Source: CAZWKX01 sp964614095 (lineage in GTDB: Bacteria > Actinomycetota > Acidimicrobiia > Spongiisociales > UBA11373). From it: 64,000 bases of DNA. A program made the translations under genes and the position numbers. This document shows, piece after piece, positions 51,683 to 60,425 of the stretch (positions are counted from its first letter, which is position 1; each line of letters starts with the position of its first letter). The notes under the pieces were generated by a model. That model had not been told where the DNA came from. It did not search any database and was given only the letters and a program-made list of their open reading frames with translations. Location: contig CAZTJO010000004.1 of NCBI GenBank assembly GCA_964614095.1, positions 26,115 to 90,114 of the forward strand. Reading direction: 5' to 3'.

Positions 51683-52105
51683 TTAGGACGTGGCCTTTGA
51701 GGTCTTGGTGGCGAAACGTCCCCGCTCCAGGAGCCTGGAGACCTGGTCCCGCAGAGCGGCGGGCTCGAACGGCTTCGTCATGAAGGCGTCTGCCCCTCGC
51801 CGGTCGGCCTCGATGCGGGACTCTTCCTGGGCGTGTGCGGTGAGGATGAGCACCGGCACCTCTCTGGTGTCCAGGTGGCCGCGCAGGTGGTGGAGAACCT
51901 CCCAGCCGTCCATGCCGGGGAGTCCGATGTCGAGGATGATGAGACCCGGAGGATTGGAGAGTGCTGCGTCGAGGCCACCGGGCCCGTCGTCGGCAGCTTC
52001 CAGGGCTCGGCCGATTTCGCGCAGACACACTGCGACCAGGCGTTGCACGAGCGGTGAGTCCTCGATGATGAGGATGTGTTCGTCGGTGTTCAGTTCACAC
52101 ATCAT
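51683..52105 (-). CDS. Single-domain response regulator
   Basis: A 140-residue receiver-only protein: acidic pocket IIEDSP, phospho-acceptor Asp59 (LIILDIGLPGMDGWEVL), Thr in LILTAH and Lys in MTKPFEP. A short basic tail follows. No kinase is adjacent, so its partner is elsewhere. Two ATG codons occur in a row at the start, with GAGGACAAGAGAAC upstream. Confidence 0.9.
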   Translation of the reverse strand: MMCELNTDEHILIIEDSPLVQRLVAVCLREIGRALEAADDGPGGLDAALSNPPGLIILDIGLPGMDGWEVLHHLRGHLDTREVPVLILTAHAQEESRIEADRRGADAFMTKPFEPAALRDQVSRLLERGRFATKTSKATS

Positions 52106-52277
52106 CGTTCTCTTGTCCTCCGTCCTGCAGGCGACATCGGCCCTACGTGGTCCGAACTTCAGCGGTTTGCGCCGATTTCCCTGGAAATAGTGGGCCTTTA
52201 ACGGTCTCTTGAGTAAACCGGGCCGGGAAGGCCCCAAACCGTTATCGTGACGGCACCGGCCAGGGGTGAGGAGCATC

Positions 52278-53414
52278 GTGACGGCGCCGAGACCGGCTTT
52301 CACCGTGGGCATAGAGGAGGAGTATCTCCTGGTGGACCGGGAGACTCGCAGCCTGGTGCGGAACCCACCGCAGGAGTTGCTCGATGCCTGCGTTGCGCGA
52401 TTGGGAGAGCAGGTGACCCCTGAGTTCCTGCGGGCCCAGATCGAGGTGGGCACCAGGGTGTGTCGGGACATTGCCGAGGCTCGTGAGGATCTGAAGACCC
52501 TGCGGCGAACCGTCAGCGAGGTCGCTGGCGAGCGCGGCATGGCGGTCATCGCCTCTTCCACACACCCATTCTCCGCGTGGCACGAGCAGCAGGTCACCGA
52601 TAAGGAGCGCTACAACATCTTTGCTCGCGACCTGCAGGCGGTGGCTCGGCGCCTCGTCATCTGCGGCATGCACGTCCACGTGGGCATCGAGAATCCCGAC
52701 CTGCGTATCGACCTGCTCAATCAGGCGGCGTATTTTCTGCCTCATCTCTTGGCGCTTTCGACATCTTCGCCGTTTTGGCAAGGTCTCGACACCGGCCTCA
52801 AGAGTTACCGCAAGAGTGTCTTCTCGTCCATGCCGCGCACCGGCCTTCCCCATCAGTTCTCCAGCTGGGCGGAGTACCAGCGCCACGTGGACGTGCTGGT
52901 GAACACCGGTGTGATCGCCGATGCCAGCATGCTGTGGTGGGACATCCGGCCCAGTGCTCGTTTTCCCACCGTGGAGATGCGGATCACCGACATCTGCACC
53001 AATCTCGAGGACGGCCTCACCATTGCTGCTCTGTTCCGGTCGCTTCTGGGCATGCTCTTTGACCTGCGCAGCGTCAATCAGCGCTGGCGAACCTACGCCG
53101 ACATGCTGGTCTCGGAGAACATCTGGCGGGCCCAGCGCTACGGCATCAGCGGTTCGCTGATCGACTTCGGCAAGATGCAGCTCGTGCCGTTTGCCCAGCT
53201 GGCCGAGGAGCTGGTGGCGCTTGTCTGGGACGAAGCCGTCGGCTTCGGGTGCCAAGAGGAGGTGGAGGGCGTACGCCGCATCCTGGAGCAGGGCACCAGC
53301 GCCGACCGGCAGCTCGGCGTCTACGCCGCGGCGACGGCCGCCGGCGCCGACCACGACGAGGCTCTGACTGCGGTGGTCGACATGCTCATCGCCGATACCC
53401 AGGAAGGCTTGTAG
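52278..53414 (+). CDS. YbdK-type carboxylate-amine ligase (GCS2 family)
   Basis: A 378-residue ATP-grasp-like ligase of the glutamate-cysteine ligase 2 family. It has FTVGIEEEYLLVDRETR (Glu metal ligands), SSTHPFSAWHEQQVTDKERY, CGMHVHVGIENPDLR, SMPRTGLPHQFSSWAEYQ and PTVEMRITDICTNLEDGL. Many actinobacteria carry such a paralogue with weak glutamate-cysteine ligase activity; the true substrate is unclear. GTG 52278 with GAGGAG upstream is preferred over GTG 52266. Confidence 0.92.
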   Translation: MTAPRPAFTVGIEEEYLLVDRETRSLVRNPPQELLDACVARLGEQVTPEFLRAQIEVGTRVCRDIAEAREDLKTLRRTVSEVAGERGMAVIASSTHPFSAWHEQQVTDKERYNIFARDLQAVARRLVICGMHVHVGIENPDLRIDLLNQAAYFLPHLLALSTSSPFWQGLDTGLKSYRKSVFSSMPRTGLPHQFSSWAEYQRHVDVLVNTGVIADASMLWWDIRPSARFPTVEMRITDICTNLEDGLTIAALFRSLLGMLFDLRSVNQRWRTYADMLVSENIWRAQRYGISGSLIDFGKMQLVPFAQLAEELVALVWDEAVGFGCQEEVEGVRRILEQGTSADRQLGVYAAATAAGADHDEALTAVVDMLIADTQEGL

Positions 53415-53457
53415 CCGGCATCGCTAGCATCCGGCGGCGACTTCAGGGAGTGTTCTT

Positions 53458-54888
53458 GTGTTCGAGCATGCCACCGCGGCCGTGGAGGGGGCCTTGGCCG
53501 CGGGAGCCGTATATGCCGATGCTCGCGTCGTCGGGTCGCGTCACGAATCCATCGAGGTGCTGAACGCGCGCGTTGAACAGCTGGAACGTTCAGAGAGTTG
53601 TGGCGTCGGGGTGCGTGCGCTTTTCGGCTCGTCCTGGGGCTTCTTCGCCACTGCCGACCTAGAGGCCGCCGGAGCCGCCGGAGCCGGCGCCGCAGCCATC
53701 GCCCGTGCCTCGGCGACGGTGCCGGGTGAGCCCATGATGCTGGCTGATGTGCCCGTTGTCGAAGATTCCTATGAGACGCCCCATCAGGAGCCGCCCCTTC
53801 AGGTTCCAATTTCCGAAAAGGTGGACATGCTCACTGAGGTGAGCCGCATCATGGGCGCCGTCGATGGTGTTGCTCTGGCGCGAGCATCTCTGGGGTTCTG
53901 GGACACCAACAAGTGGTTCGTGTCGTCTCAGGGCCATCGTATCCATCAGCACCTGGTCGAATCGGGCGGCGGCTGCGACGCTACCGCCGTCGGCGAGCAG
54001 GAGACACAGCGCCGGTCCTACCCGCAGGCCTTCGGCCAGTTCGAGACCGGGGGATACGAGGTGGTGCGGCGCTGGGATTTTCCCGGCAACGCCCAGCGCA
54101 TCGCCGAGGAAGCTGCTGCGCTGCTACGGGCCGATCGCTGCCCCGAAGACGAACGTTTTCTCGTCCTCGAGAGCAGCCAGCTGGCCCTGCAGGTCCACGA
54201 GTCGGTGGGCCACGCCATCGAGCTGGACCGCATCCTCGGCTGGGAGGCCGCTTTTGCCGGGACCTCACATCTGGAGCTGGCTCAGCTTGGCACTCATCGT
54301 TACGGGTCTCGGCTGATGAACGTGACCGCCGATGCCACTCTGCCCGGAGCCTTGGGCACGTTCCGCTACGACGATGAGGGCACCCCGGCGCAGAGGGTCG
54401 ACATAGTGCGCGACGGCATCTGGGTTGGGGTGCTCAGCGGCCGCGATTCTGCGGTGCTTGCCGGGTTGGAGCCGGGAGGCATGGTGCGGGGTGAAGGCTT
54501 CAACCGATTGCCCATGGTGCGCATGACCAACGTTGGGCTGCTGCCCGGAGACTCATCGCTCGAGGAGATGATCGCCGAGACCAAGCGGGGCATCTACATG
54601 GCCACCAATCGGTCGTGGTCTATCGACGACAAGAGGCTCAACTTTCAGTTTGGGTGTGAGATCGCCTGGGAGATCGAGAACGGCAGGCGGGTGCGGATGC
54701 TGCGCAATCCGACGTACACCGGAATCACGCCGCAGTTCTGGGGGCAGCTCGACATGCTCGGCGGAGAGGATGAATTGGTGCACTGGGGTGTGCCCAACTG
54801 CGGCAAGGGGCAGCCTATGCAGGTGGCGCACACCGGTCACTCGGCTGCGCCGGGCCGGTTCGGCTCGGTGCGGGTGGGGGTGCGCTGA
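53458..54888 (+). CDS. tldD: TldD metalloprotease subunit
   Basis: A 476-residue subunit of the TldD/TldE protease. The zinc motif HESVGHAIELDRI (HExxxH) is intact, as are the surrounding SSQLALQVHE and the C-terminal FQFGCEIAWEIENGRR and NPTYTGITPQFWGQLD. The TldDE heterodimer digests unfolded peptides and processes some modified peptides. It starts at GTG and overlaps tldE by one base (TGATG). Confidence 0.94.
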   Translation: MFEHATAAVEGALAAGAVYADARVVGSRHESIEVLNARVEQLERSESCGVGVRALFGSSWGFFATADLEAAGAAGAGAAAIARASATVPGEPMMLADVPVVEDSYETPHQEPPLQVPISEKVDMLTEVSRIMGAVDGVALARASLGFWDTNKWFVSSQGHRIHQHLVESGGGCDATAVGEQETQRRSYPQAFGQFETGGYEVVRRWDFPGNAQRIAEEAAALLRADRCPEDERFLVLESSQLALQVHESVGHAIELDRILGWEAAFAGTSHLELAQLGTHRYGSRLMNVTADATLPGALGTFRYDDEGTPAQRVDIVRDGIWVGVLSGRDSAVLAGLEPGGMVRGEGFNRLPMVRMTNVGLLPGDSSLEEMIAETKRGIYMATNRSWSIDDKRLNFQFGCEIAWEIENGRRVRMLRNPTYTGITPQFWGQLDMLGGEDELVHWGVPNCGKGQPMQVAHTGHSAAPGRFGSVRVGVR

Positions 54889-56219
54889 TGAGCAACGAGC
54901 TGGGTATCGCCGAGCGACTCCTGGAACTGGTGGGGGAACGCGCCGAGGCTGAGGTGATTGTGGCTTCCGGCCGGGCCGCCCTGACCCGTTTCGCCAACTC
55001 CTTCATCCATCAGAACGTTGGTGAGGACTTTGTTGCGGTGACGCTGCGCCTGGCTGCCGGCGGCCGCGTTGCCAGAGGAACCTCGAATCGGATCGACGAA
55101 GACGGATTGTCTGCGCTGGTGGAGGACACCATCGAGGCGGCGCGTCTGTCCCCGGTGGACGATCTGTGGCCCGGGCTCACGGAGCCGGCCGAGATTCCGT
55201 CGACCGACAACTTCGATGAGGACACGGCGGCGGCGGGCCCGGATGAGCGTTCCGCCATCGTGCAGGCTTTTGTCGCGGCCGGTGAGGGCCTGGGTGCAGC
55301 CGGTTTCTGCGACACCGACGTCGTCCATGAGGCGTTTGCCAACAGTCGGGGACAGCGGCTGACCGGCCGATCGACACGAGCGACGCTCGACGGGATTCAA
55401 CAGACGGGCGAGAGCGCCGGGTCGGCCCATTCGACCTCGGCGCGGCTCGGCGAGCTGGACGGATGGGCTGCCGGGTCGCTCGCCGCCGAGCGGGCGCGGC
55501 GTGGCCTTGGAGCCACGGACCTGGATGCCGGCGAGTACCCGGTTGTGCTGGGGCCCGAGGCGGTGGCCACCATCGGCATCTTCCTCGCCTTCTACGGGTT
55601 CAATGGAAAGCAGGTCAATGAAGGCCAATCTTTCCTCAGGCTGAACACACAGCAGTTCGACGAGCAGATCGGCCTCTGCGACGACGTCACTGCGCCTGGG
55701 GCGCTTGGTGTGCCCTTTGATGCTGAAGGAACCCCGCGCCGCCGCCTCGATCTTGTTGCCAAAGGGGTCACCGTGGGAGTTGTCCACGATCGCCGGACTG
55801 CTGCAGAGGCGGGAGCTGCCTCCACGGGGCACGCCGTCGTCGGCGGAGAGTCTTTCGGGCCCGTCGCCTCTGCACTCGTTCTCGCCAACGGTGACAAGAG
55901 TGTCGCAGACCTCATCGCCGGGATTGACCGGGGTCTCTATGTGGCCACCTTCAACTACTGCCGCATCCTCGATCCGAAAACTCAGGTGGTCACCGGGCTC
56001 ACCCGCAATGGAACCTACGTGATCCGTGCTGGTGAGCTTGCCGAAGCGGCCGCCAATCTGCGCTTCACCCAGTCTTTTGTCGAGGCGCTGGGCCCGGGCC
56101 GGGTGCTGGGAGTCGCCGACGACGGCCGCTTCGCCGATTGCGAGTTTGGCCCCGGCATGGTGCAGGCGCCCAGCATGCGGTTGGCTTCCTGGAGCTTCAC
56201 CGGTGGCGCCGGGGGCTGA
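54888..56219 (+). CDS. TldE/PmbA protease subunit
   Basis: A 443-residue partner of TldD without the zinc motif. It has ARGTSNRIDEDGLSALVEDT, EYPVVLGPEAVATIGIFLAF, GTPRRRLDLVAKGVTVGVVH and the late FNYCRILDPKTQVVTGLTRN, all typical of TldE/PmbA. It completes the active site cleft of TldD. It overlaps tldD by one base and the two form an operon. Confidence 0.93.
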   Translation: MSNELGIAERLLELVGERAEAEVIVASGRAALTRFANSFIHQNVGEDFVAVTLRLAAGGRVARGTSNRIDEDGLSALVEDTIEAARLSPVDDLWPGLTEPAEIPSTDNFDEDTAAAGPDERSAIVQAFVAAGEGLGAAGFCDTDVVHEAFANSRGQRLTGRSTRATLDGIQQTGESAGSAHSTSARLGELDGWAAGSLAAERARRGLGATDLDAGEYPVVLGPEAVATIGIFLAFYGFNGKQVNEGQSFLRLNTQQFDEQIGLCDDVTAPGALGVPFDAEGTPRRRLDLVAKGVTVGVVHDRRTAAEAGAASTGHAVVGGESFGPVASALVLANGDKSVADLIAGIDRGLYVATFNYCRILDPKTQVVTGLTRNGTYVIRAGELAEAAANLRFTQSFVEALGPGRVLGVADDGRFADCEFGPGMVQAPSMRLASWSFTGGAGG

Positions 56220-56230
56220 GCGGGACCCGG

Positions 56231-56662
56231 CTATTCGTCTTCCGGCCGCCGCCGCCAGCGCTTCAGCCGCGCCCGGTGCTCTTTGCCGCGCCGTCTGCGC
56301 CGTCGCGCCGCTGCGGAAGGGCGGGTAGGGAGGCGCCGGCGTGGTCGCCGCAGCGACTCGGTGAGCATCTGGGCCAGACGGCGGCGGGCGAGGCTGCGAT
56401 TGCGCCACTGCGACCGGGATTCGTCGACAACGACAGTGATCACTCCGTTGTGCGCCCGGCCGGCCAGGCGCTCAAGGAGCCGTCGGCGCACATCTTCGGG
56501 CAGCGAATGGCTCCCGGCGATGTCGAGGCTGAGCTCCACTCGGGTAGCCGAGCGGTTGGCGTGCTGCCCCCCGGGGCCGCCTGACGTGTCGAAACGCCAG
56601 CGGAGCTCTCCGGGCGGAATGACGAGATTTGGGGCGATTTGGATTCCGTCGTCTGCCGGCAC
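56231..56662 (-). CDS. arfB: Peptidyl-tRNA hydrolase ArfB
   Basis: A 143-residue class I release-factor-like rescue protein. The catalytic GGQ lies in FDTSGGPGGQHANRSATRVE, and the C-terminal ~40 residues are very rich in Arg and Lys, the tail that enters the mRNA channel of stalled ribosomes. It hydrolyses peptidyl-tRNA on ribosomes without a stop codon. It is convergent with tldE, 11 bases away. Confidence 0.94.
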   Translation of the reverse strand: MPADDGIQIAPNLVIPPGELRWRFDTSGGPGGQHANRSATRVELSLDIAGSHSLPEDVRRRLLERLAGRAHNGVITVVVDESRSQWRNRSLARRRLAQMLTESLRRPRRRLPTRPSAAARRRRRRGKEHRARLKRWRRRPEDE

Positions 56663-56757
56663 GAGCCCGAGTGTACGGCGAGAACTTGTGTGGAATCGGC
56701 GGCAAGGAGGGGGGCCGAAGCGGTAACTTAGGGAGCGGAGACAACGGGAGGATTCTC

Positions 56758-56991
56758 GTGGACAAACTCAAGGCTTCGCTCAAGAAGGCCTGGGACAAGA
56801 CCAAGGCAGTCTTCAAGCGGACCAAGGAGAAGGCCGCTCCCAAGGCCGAGAAGGCATGGGACAAGACCAAGGACGTCGCCGGGAAGACCTGGGACAAGAC
56901 CAAGGAGGTCGCCGGGGAGGTCAAGGAGAAGGTGGAAGACAAGGTCGAAGAGCGGCGGGAGCAGAAGGCCGCCGAAGAATCCGACGACTGA
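56758..56991 (+). CDS. LEA-like repeat protein (77 aa)
   Basis: A 77-residue, highly charged protein without hydrophobic core. It is built of 11-residue-like repeats centred on KAWDKTK or KTWDKTK (four occurrences) followed by Glu/Lys-rich helices, resembling late-embryogenesis-abundant group 3 proteins and apolipoprotein-type amphipathic helices. It may protect membranes or proteins in drying or osmotic stress. GTG 56758 follows GGGAGGA. A strong terminator follows the stop. Confidence 0.8.
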   Translation: MDKLKASLKKAWDKTKAVFKRTKEKAAPKAEKAWDKTKDVAGKTWDKTKEVAGEVKEKVEDKVEERREQKAAEESDD

Positions 56992-57011
56992 GGCGCCTTG
57001 TAGCAGACGTC

Positions 57012-57037
57012 CGAGGCCCGCGGAAACGCGGGCCTCG
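57012..57037 (+). terminator. Rho-independent-like terminator of LEA-like gene
   Basis: An 11-bp perfect stem, CGAGGCCCGCG and CGCGGGCCTCG, with loop GAAA, 20 bases after the stop. A T run (GGGGGCTTTTT) occurs further downstream at about 57050. It can also serve the convergent DUF4389 gene. Confidence 0.75.
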
Positions 57038-57052
57038 AGTTCTGGGGGCTTT

Positions 57053-57661
57053 TTAGCCGGCGGCGGTATGAGCGGCCACTGTGAACGGTGGGTACTCGTC
57101 GGATAGGCCCAGCAGCCAAGCGGCGGCCCGAGCACTCCACTGTGTTGTTCCGGCGATGAAGTCCTGCATCTGGGTGGGGAAACGGCCGGTGAACAGCACG
57201 ACGAAGTAGGCGGCCCAGGCGACAAAGGTGGCGGCGACCCCGACGAACATGAGGGCGAAGAGGTGGGGAACGACCGCGAGCACCTTGATGAGGAAGATGC
57301 CTGCGACGGCCCAGCCTCTGCTGGGGCTGTTGTTGGTGGGTGTCTGCATCTCGATGCCGTAGCCCACCGGGTCGGCGTCGAACGGCGGGTACTCGTCGGT
57401 GATGCCGGTCACCCAGCCGGATGTGCGTGTTGTCCAGCGCAGCCACATGCTCAACAGCTTCTGCAGTCCCGAGGGAAGCGAGCCGGCGAAGGCGACGGCG
57501 AAATACCCGATGTAGGCGGCGGCGAATACAACGGGTCCAAGCAGCCCAACCAGAACGAAGTGAGGAACGGCCAGCAGCATCTTGAAAGAGAAGATCCCGC
57601 AGGCGGCCAGGCCGCGGTGCGGGTTCCGGTTGTACCGGTAGACGATGGTGGCCGGGGTCAT
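57053..57661 (-). CDS. DUF4389 membrane protein, two repeats
   Basis: A 202-residue membrane protein with two homologous halves. Each half has two membrane helices and ends with a conserved ITDEYPPF or LSDEYPPF. First half: KMLLAVPHFVLVGLLG; second half: KVLAVVPHLFALMFVG. This is the DUF4389 family, common in actinobacteria, with unknown function. Confidence 0.92.
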   Translation of the reverse strand: MTPATIVYRYNRNPHRGLAACGIFSFKMLLAVPHFVLVGLLGPVVFAAAYIGYFAVAFAGSLPSGLQKLLSMWLRWTTRTSGWVTGITDEYPPFDADPVGYGIEMQTPTNNSPSRGWAVAGIFLIKVLAVVPHLFALMFVGVAATFVAWAAYFVVLFTGRFPTQMQDFIAGTTQWSARAAAWLLGLSDEYPPFTVAAHTAAG

Positions 57662-57725
57662 CGCTGAGTCCCTCCTTGCTTTCGGGATCGACTCTACGGG
57701 TGGTGTCGATCTGCCTGTGGGCCGT

Positions 57726-58106
57726 TCAGTCCTGGTCGCGCAGGTAGTCCTCAGACTCGTCGGCTAGATCCTGCTCGGCCTGCTCCAGAGCCTCGGGGAC
57801 GTTGCTGGCTCTCAGGTTGCGCCAGTAGAGGCTGAGGTAGGCGGGCACCAGCACGCCGGCATCTCCGCCCACGTCCTCGATATCGTTCGGCAGCTCGCCT
57901 CTCGCCCGGGCCGCCTCTACTTCGTTCATGAGCCACTTGCGGCAGGCCAGCGCCTCGGGGTCGTCGGCGGCGCAGCGGCGTTCGATCTCGGCGATCACGA
58001 CGCTCCAGCCTTCCCCGGGGCTCAGATCGTCGAAGTGTTTTTCAACCTCATCGGCTATCGCATCTATGAGCTCTTCGGGGCTGCGGTTCGGGATGTCGTC
58101 TGTCAC
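57726..58106 (-). CDS. Small acidic hypothetical protein
   Basis: A 126-residue acidic, mostly helical soluble protein (SPEELIDAIADEVEKHFDDL, ALACRKWLMNEVEAARARGE). No family is recognised. GTG 58106 overlaps the stop of the DUF1353 gene (GTGA), which supports this start and suggests coupled translation of the two. Confidence 0.72.
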   Translation of the reverse strand: MTDDIPNRSPEELIDAIADEVEKHFDDLSPGEGWSVVIAEIERRCAADDPEALACRKWLMNEVEAARARGELPNDIEDVGGDAGVLVPAYLSLYWRNLRASNVPEALEQAEQDLADESEDYLRDQD

Positions 58107-58817
58107 CGCTGTGCTTTCTTCCGTCGGGGAACAAACATATCCCACCGGCGAACGCTGGCCAAACGGGCCCGGCCCGGCCCGGCGGGCCCACTCAACGCTC
58201 CAGGCAGGCCGCTGACGGCATACGCTGGCTCTGTGTCGGCAGAGGCCGGATGCCCGGTGAAGTTGGGCGCCCAGTCGGATCTTTGTCCCGTGAACGATGC
58301 TGCGACGTAGACGATGAGCTTCAAGATCCAGAACACAAAGAGGGAAAAGAGCACCACGATGGCGGCGGGAAGGATCACGGGCAGGACAAGGAGTGAGATG
58401 GCGATGGCTCCGAACATCTCACCCCAACCCCCCTCGCTGATCCGCAAGAGCCCTCCTGTGCCCCAGCGCACCGCCGACCACCTGATCCAGCGGCGGAGGA
58501 AGTCAACCTTCAGCTCACGCATGGACCGGCGGAAGATGCCGCCGGCATCGGAGAGATGAACGGCTGGCTCCAGCGTCGCTCCGTTCCGGCAGAGGTAATC
58601 GTGAAGAACGGCAGCTTTTGTATACCGCCCGTAGCGGGGCACCAGCCACCAAAGAGGCCGGGGCGCCGAGGCGAAATCGTTGGTGGACTTCTCCGACACG
58701 GTGATGAGATCGGCTCTTCCCCGGCAGCGGAGCGGGGAGACCCAGCTCCCACTCCTGCTTCAGCTGCCACTTCTCCTTGCTGATGTCCCAGACCACAAGC
58801 TCATCGAGGAACGGCAC
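58103..58817 (-). pseudogene. DUF1353 protein gene with a frameshift
   Basis: A DUF1353 membrane protein interrupted near its N-terminus. GTG 58817 begins PFLDELVVWDISKEKW in one frame; the sequence then needs removal of one base in the G run (plus-strand C run 58719-58722) to continue into ADLITVSEKSTNDFASAP and LWWLVPRYGRYTKAAVLHDY, which are the family's core. After it come a helix pair region and a ~30-residue membrane helix (AISLLVLPVILPAAIVVLFS). The family's function is unknown. The frameshift may be an assembly error, since the rest is well kept and coupled to the following gene. Confidence 0.82.
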
Positions 58818-58892
58818 CAATAACTCCCTGGACGCCTGCCGCAACGTACCGCTCGGCACACCATGTTGCCGATCCCTACTCTGATGTTTTCC

Positions 58893-59675
58893 ATGCGGCC
58901 CTACCTGAGCCACGAGCATCCCATCCGTTTTGCCCACCGGGGGAGCCGGGTGTTGTGGCCGGAGAACACCATGGTCGCCTTTCAGGGCGCCGTCGACCTG
59001 GGCTTGCGCTACATCGAGACCGATCTGCACCTGAGCAGAGACGGCCGTGTTGTCGTGTTCCATGATGACCACCTCGACCGGCTCACCGACGGTGTCGGCA
59101 AGGTGTGGGAGTGGGATTGGGAGCACCTGAGGCACCTGGATGCGGCGCATCACTTCGGTGAGCCGCAGGGCTACCCGCTCCGGGGCCAGGACGTCGGCAT
59201 ACCTCTCTTCGAGGAGGTGGTGTTCACTTTCCCCGACTGCCTCTTCAACCTGGATCTCAAGCAGCCGGGCATGGAGCAGGTGACGGCCGAAGAGGTGAGA
59301 CGGCTTGGTGTTTTCGACCGGGTGCTCATCGGCTCTTTCCATGGTTCTCGCGTCCGGCGCTTCCGCCGTATTACCGAGGGCCGAGTGGCTACCTCGGCCG
59401 GGCCGGCGGAGATCGCCGGAGTCCTGGCCGCCTCGCTGCTGGGGAAGGCGCCGGGCCGGGCCGATGCTCTGCAGATACCGCTGCAGGCCGGCGCGTTTCC
59501 CATGGTGAGCCGGCATCTGGTCAACGCGGCCCACCGCGCCGGCAAACACGTGCACGTGTGGACGGTGAACGGGGCCGAGGAGATGCACCGTGTGCTCGAC
59601 CTGGGGGTGGACGGCATCATGACCGATCGTCCCGACCTGCTCAACGAGGTGCTGGCGGAGCGCAGCGAACAATAA
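58893..59675 (+). CDS. Glycerophosphodiester phosphodiesterase
   Basis: A 260-residue GDPD-family phosphodiesterase. It has RFAHRGSRVLWPENTMVAF (catalytic His and Glu), YIETDLHLSRDGRVVVFHDDHLDR (metal Glu and Asp plus second His), NLDLKQPG and TVNGAEEMHRVLDLGVDGIMTDRPD. It splits glycerophosphodiesters to glycerol-3-phosphate and an alcohol. No signal peptide is seen, so it acts in the cytosol. ATG 58893 is used; upstream ATG codons at 58863 and 58884 are also in frame. Confidence 0.93.
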   Translation: MRPYLSHEHPIRFAHRGSRVLWPENTMVAFQGAVDLGLRYIETDLHLSRDGRVVVFHDDHLDRLTDGVGKVWEWDWEHLRHLDAAHHFGEPQGYPLRGQDVGIPLFEEVVFTFPDCLFNLDLKQPGMEQVTAEEVRRLGVFDRVLIGSFHGSRVRRFRRITEGRVATSAGPAEIAGVLAASLLGKAPGRADALQIPLQAGAFPMVSRHLVNAAHRAGKHVHVWTVNGAEEMHRVLDLGVDGIMTDRPDLLNEVLAERSEQ

Positions 59676-59710
59676 AAGGGCGTCTTCTGGGTCTCGTGGC
59701 CGGTCTCTAG

Positions 59711-60247
59711 GTGCACCGGTGGCCGGTGAAGGCCAGAACCGGCTACCGGCTTGAAGCGATCCTTCCGGTGAACGAAGCCGCAATTGGGCCTCTGGGTCTT
59801 ATTGGACTCCGCGGTGGGGCCTGGTTCGTTGACGTTCATCACTCCGCTCACCCCCAGGCCCGCGGCGGGGGGAATCGGGTTTTGTCCCTTGGCTGCACCG
59901 GCCACTACTCCGCGTTGGTGGAACGTTTTGGTGCGGTGGCGGTGGGTGTCGGCGGAGAGAACATCGTCGTGGAGGGGGACGGCGAGACGCGCCTCGAAGC
60001 TCTGCGGGAAACTTTTGCGATCCGCGGGACGGACGACGAGGTGGAGGCGATTGGGGCCAGGGTGGCAATACCCTGCCTGGAGTACACCTCGTTCCTGCTG
60101 GGCCTGGATCACGTGGCCGATCGCTCCGAGATCGAGGCTGATCTGGCCTTTCTGGATCACGGCAGGCGTGGGGTTCCTGCTCGATGTGTCGTCCATGGAG
60201 CGGCCCGGCGGGTGCGCATCGGCGACGAGGTGCGGGTGGGGGCCTAG
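59711..60247 (+). CDS. MOSC-domain protein
   Basis: A 178-residue single-domain protein with the MOSC core: GLRGGAWFVDVHH, RVLSLGCTGHYSALVERF, GVGGENIVVEG and the Cys in VAIPCLEYTSF. MOSC domains handle sulfur carried on a cysteine and molybdenum cofactor. The XdhC pair at 45 kb also concerns that cofactor, but the genes are not linked. Confidence 0.8.
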   Translation: MHRWPVKARTGYRLEAILPVNEAAIGPLGLIGLRGGAWFVDVHHSAHPQARGGGNRVLSLGCTGHYSALVERFGAVAVGVGGENIVVEGDGETRLEALRETFAIRGTDDEVEAIGARVAIPCLEYTSFLLGLDHVADRSEIEADLAFLDHGRRGVPARCVVHGAARRVRIGDEVRVGA

Positions 60248-60360
60248 TGGTGAGGGCAGATGATTGCCGACTGGGCGTCGGTATCGGCCCCGCCTATGGT
60301 CCACATTCCTGCTGACGTTGCGGGATAGAGGAATGTGCCGGGGTCAGGACCCGGTGGGAG

Positions 60361-60392
60361 AACAACGGCCCGGATCTAGCCGGGCCGTTGTT
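60361..60392. terminator. Bidirectional hairpin terminator
   Basis: Perfect 13-bp arms AACAACGGCCCGG and CCGGGCCGTTGTT around ATCTAG. It lies between convergent MOSC and macro-domain genes. A and T at the outer ends of the stem allow termination in both directions (TTGTTGTTGG follows on the plus strand). Confidence 0.8.
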
Positions 60393-60425
60393 GTTGGCTC
60401 CACCCTCTCCTGCGGGCTGCCATGG

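Noticed and set aside
54837..56408. 523-codon minus-strand frame over tldE
   Set aside because: Antisense shadow of tldE, which has a perfect TGATG overlap with tldD.
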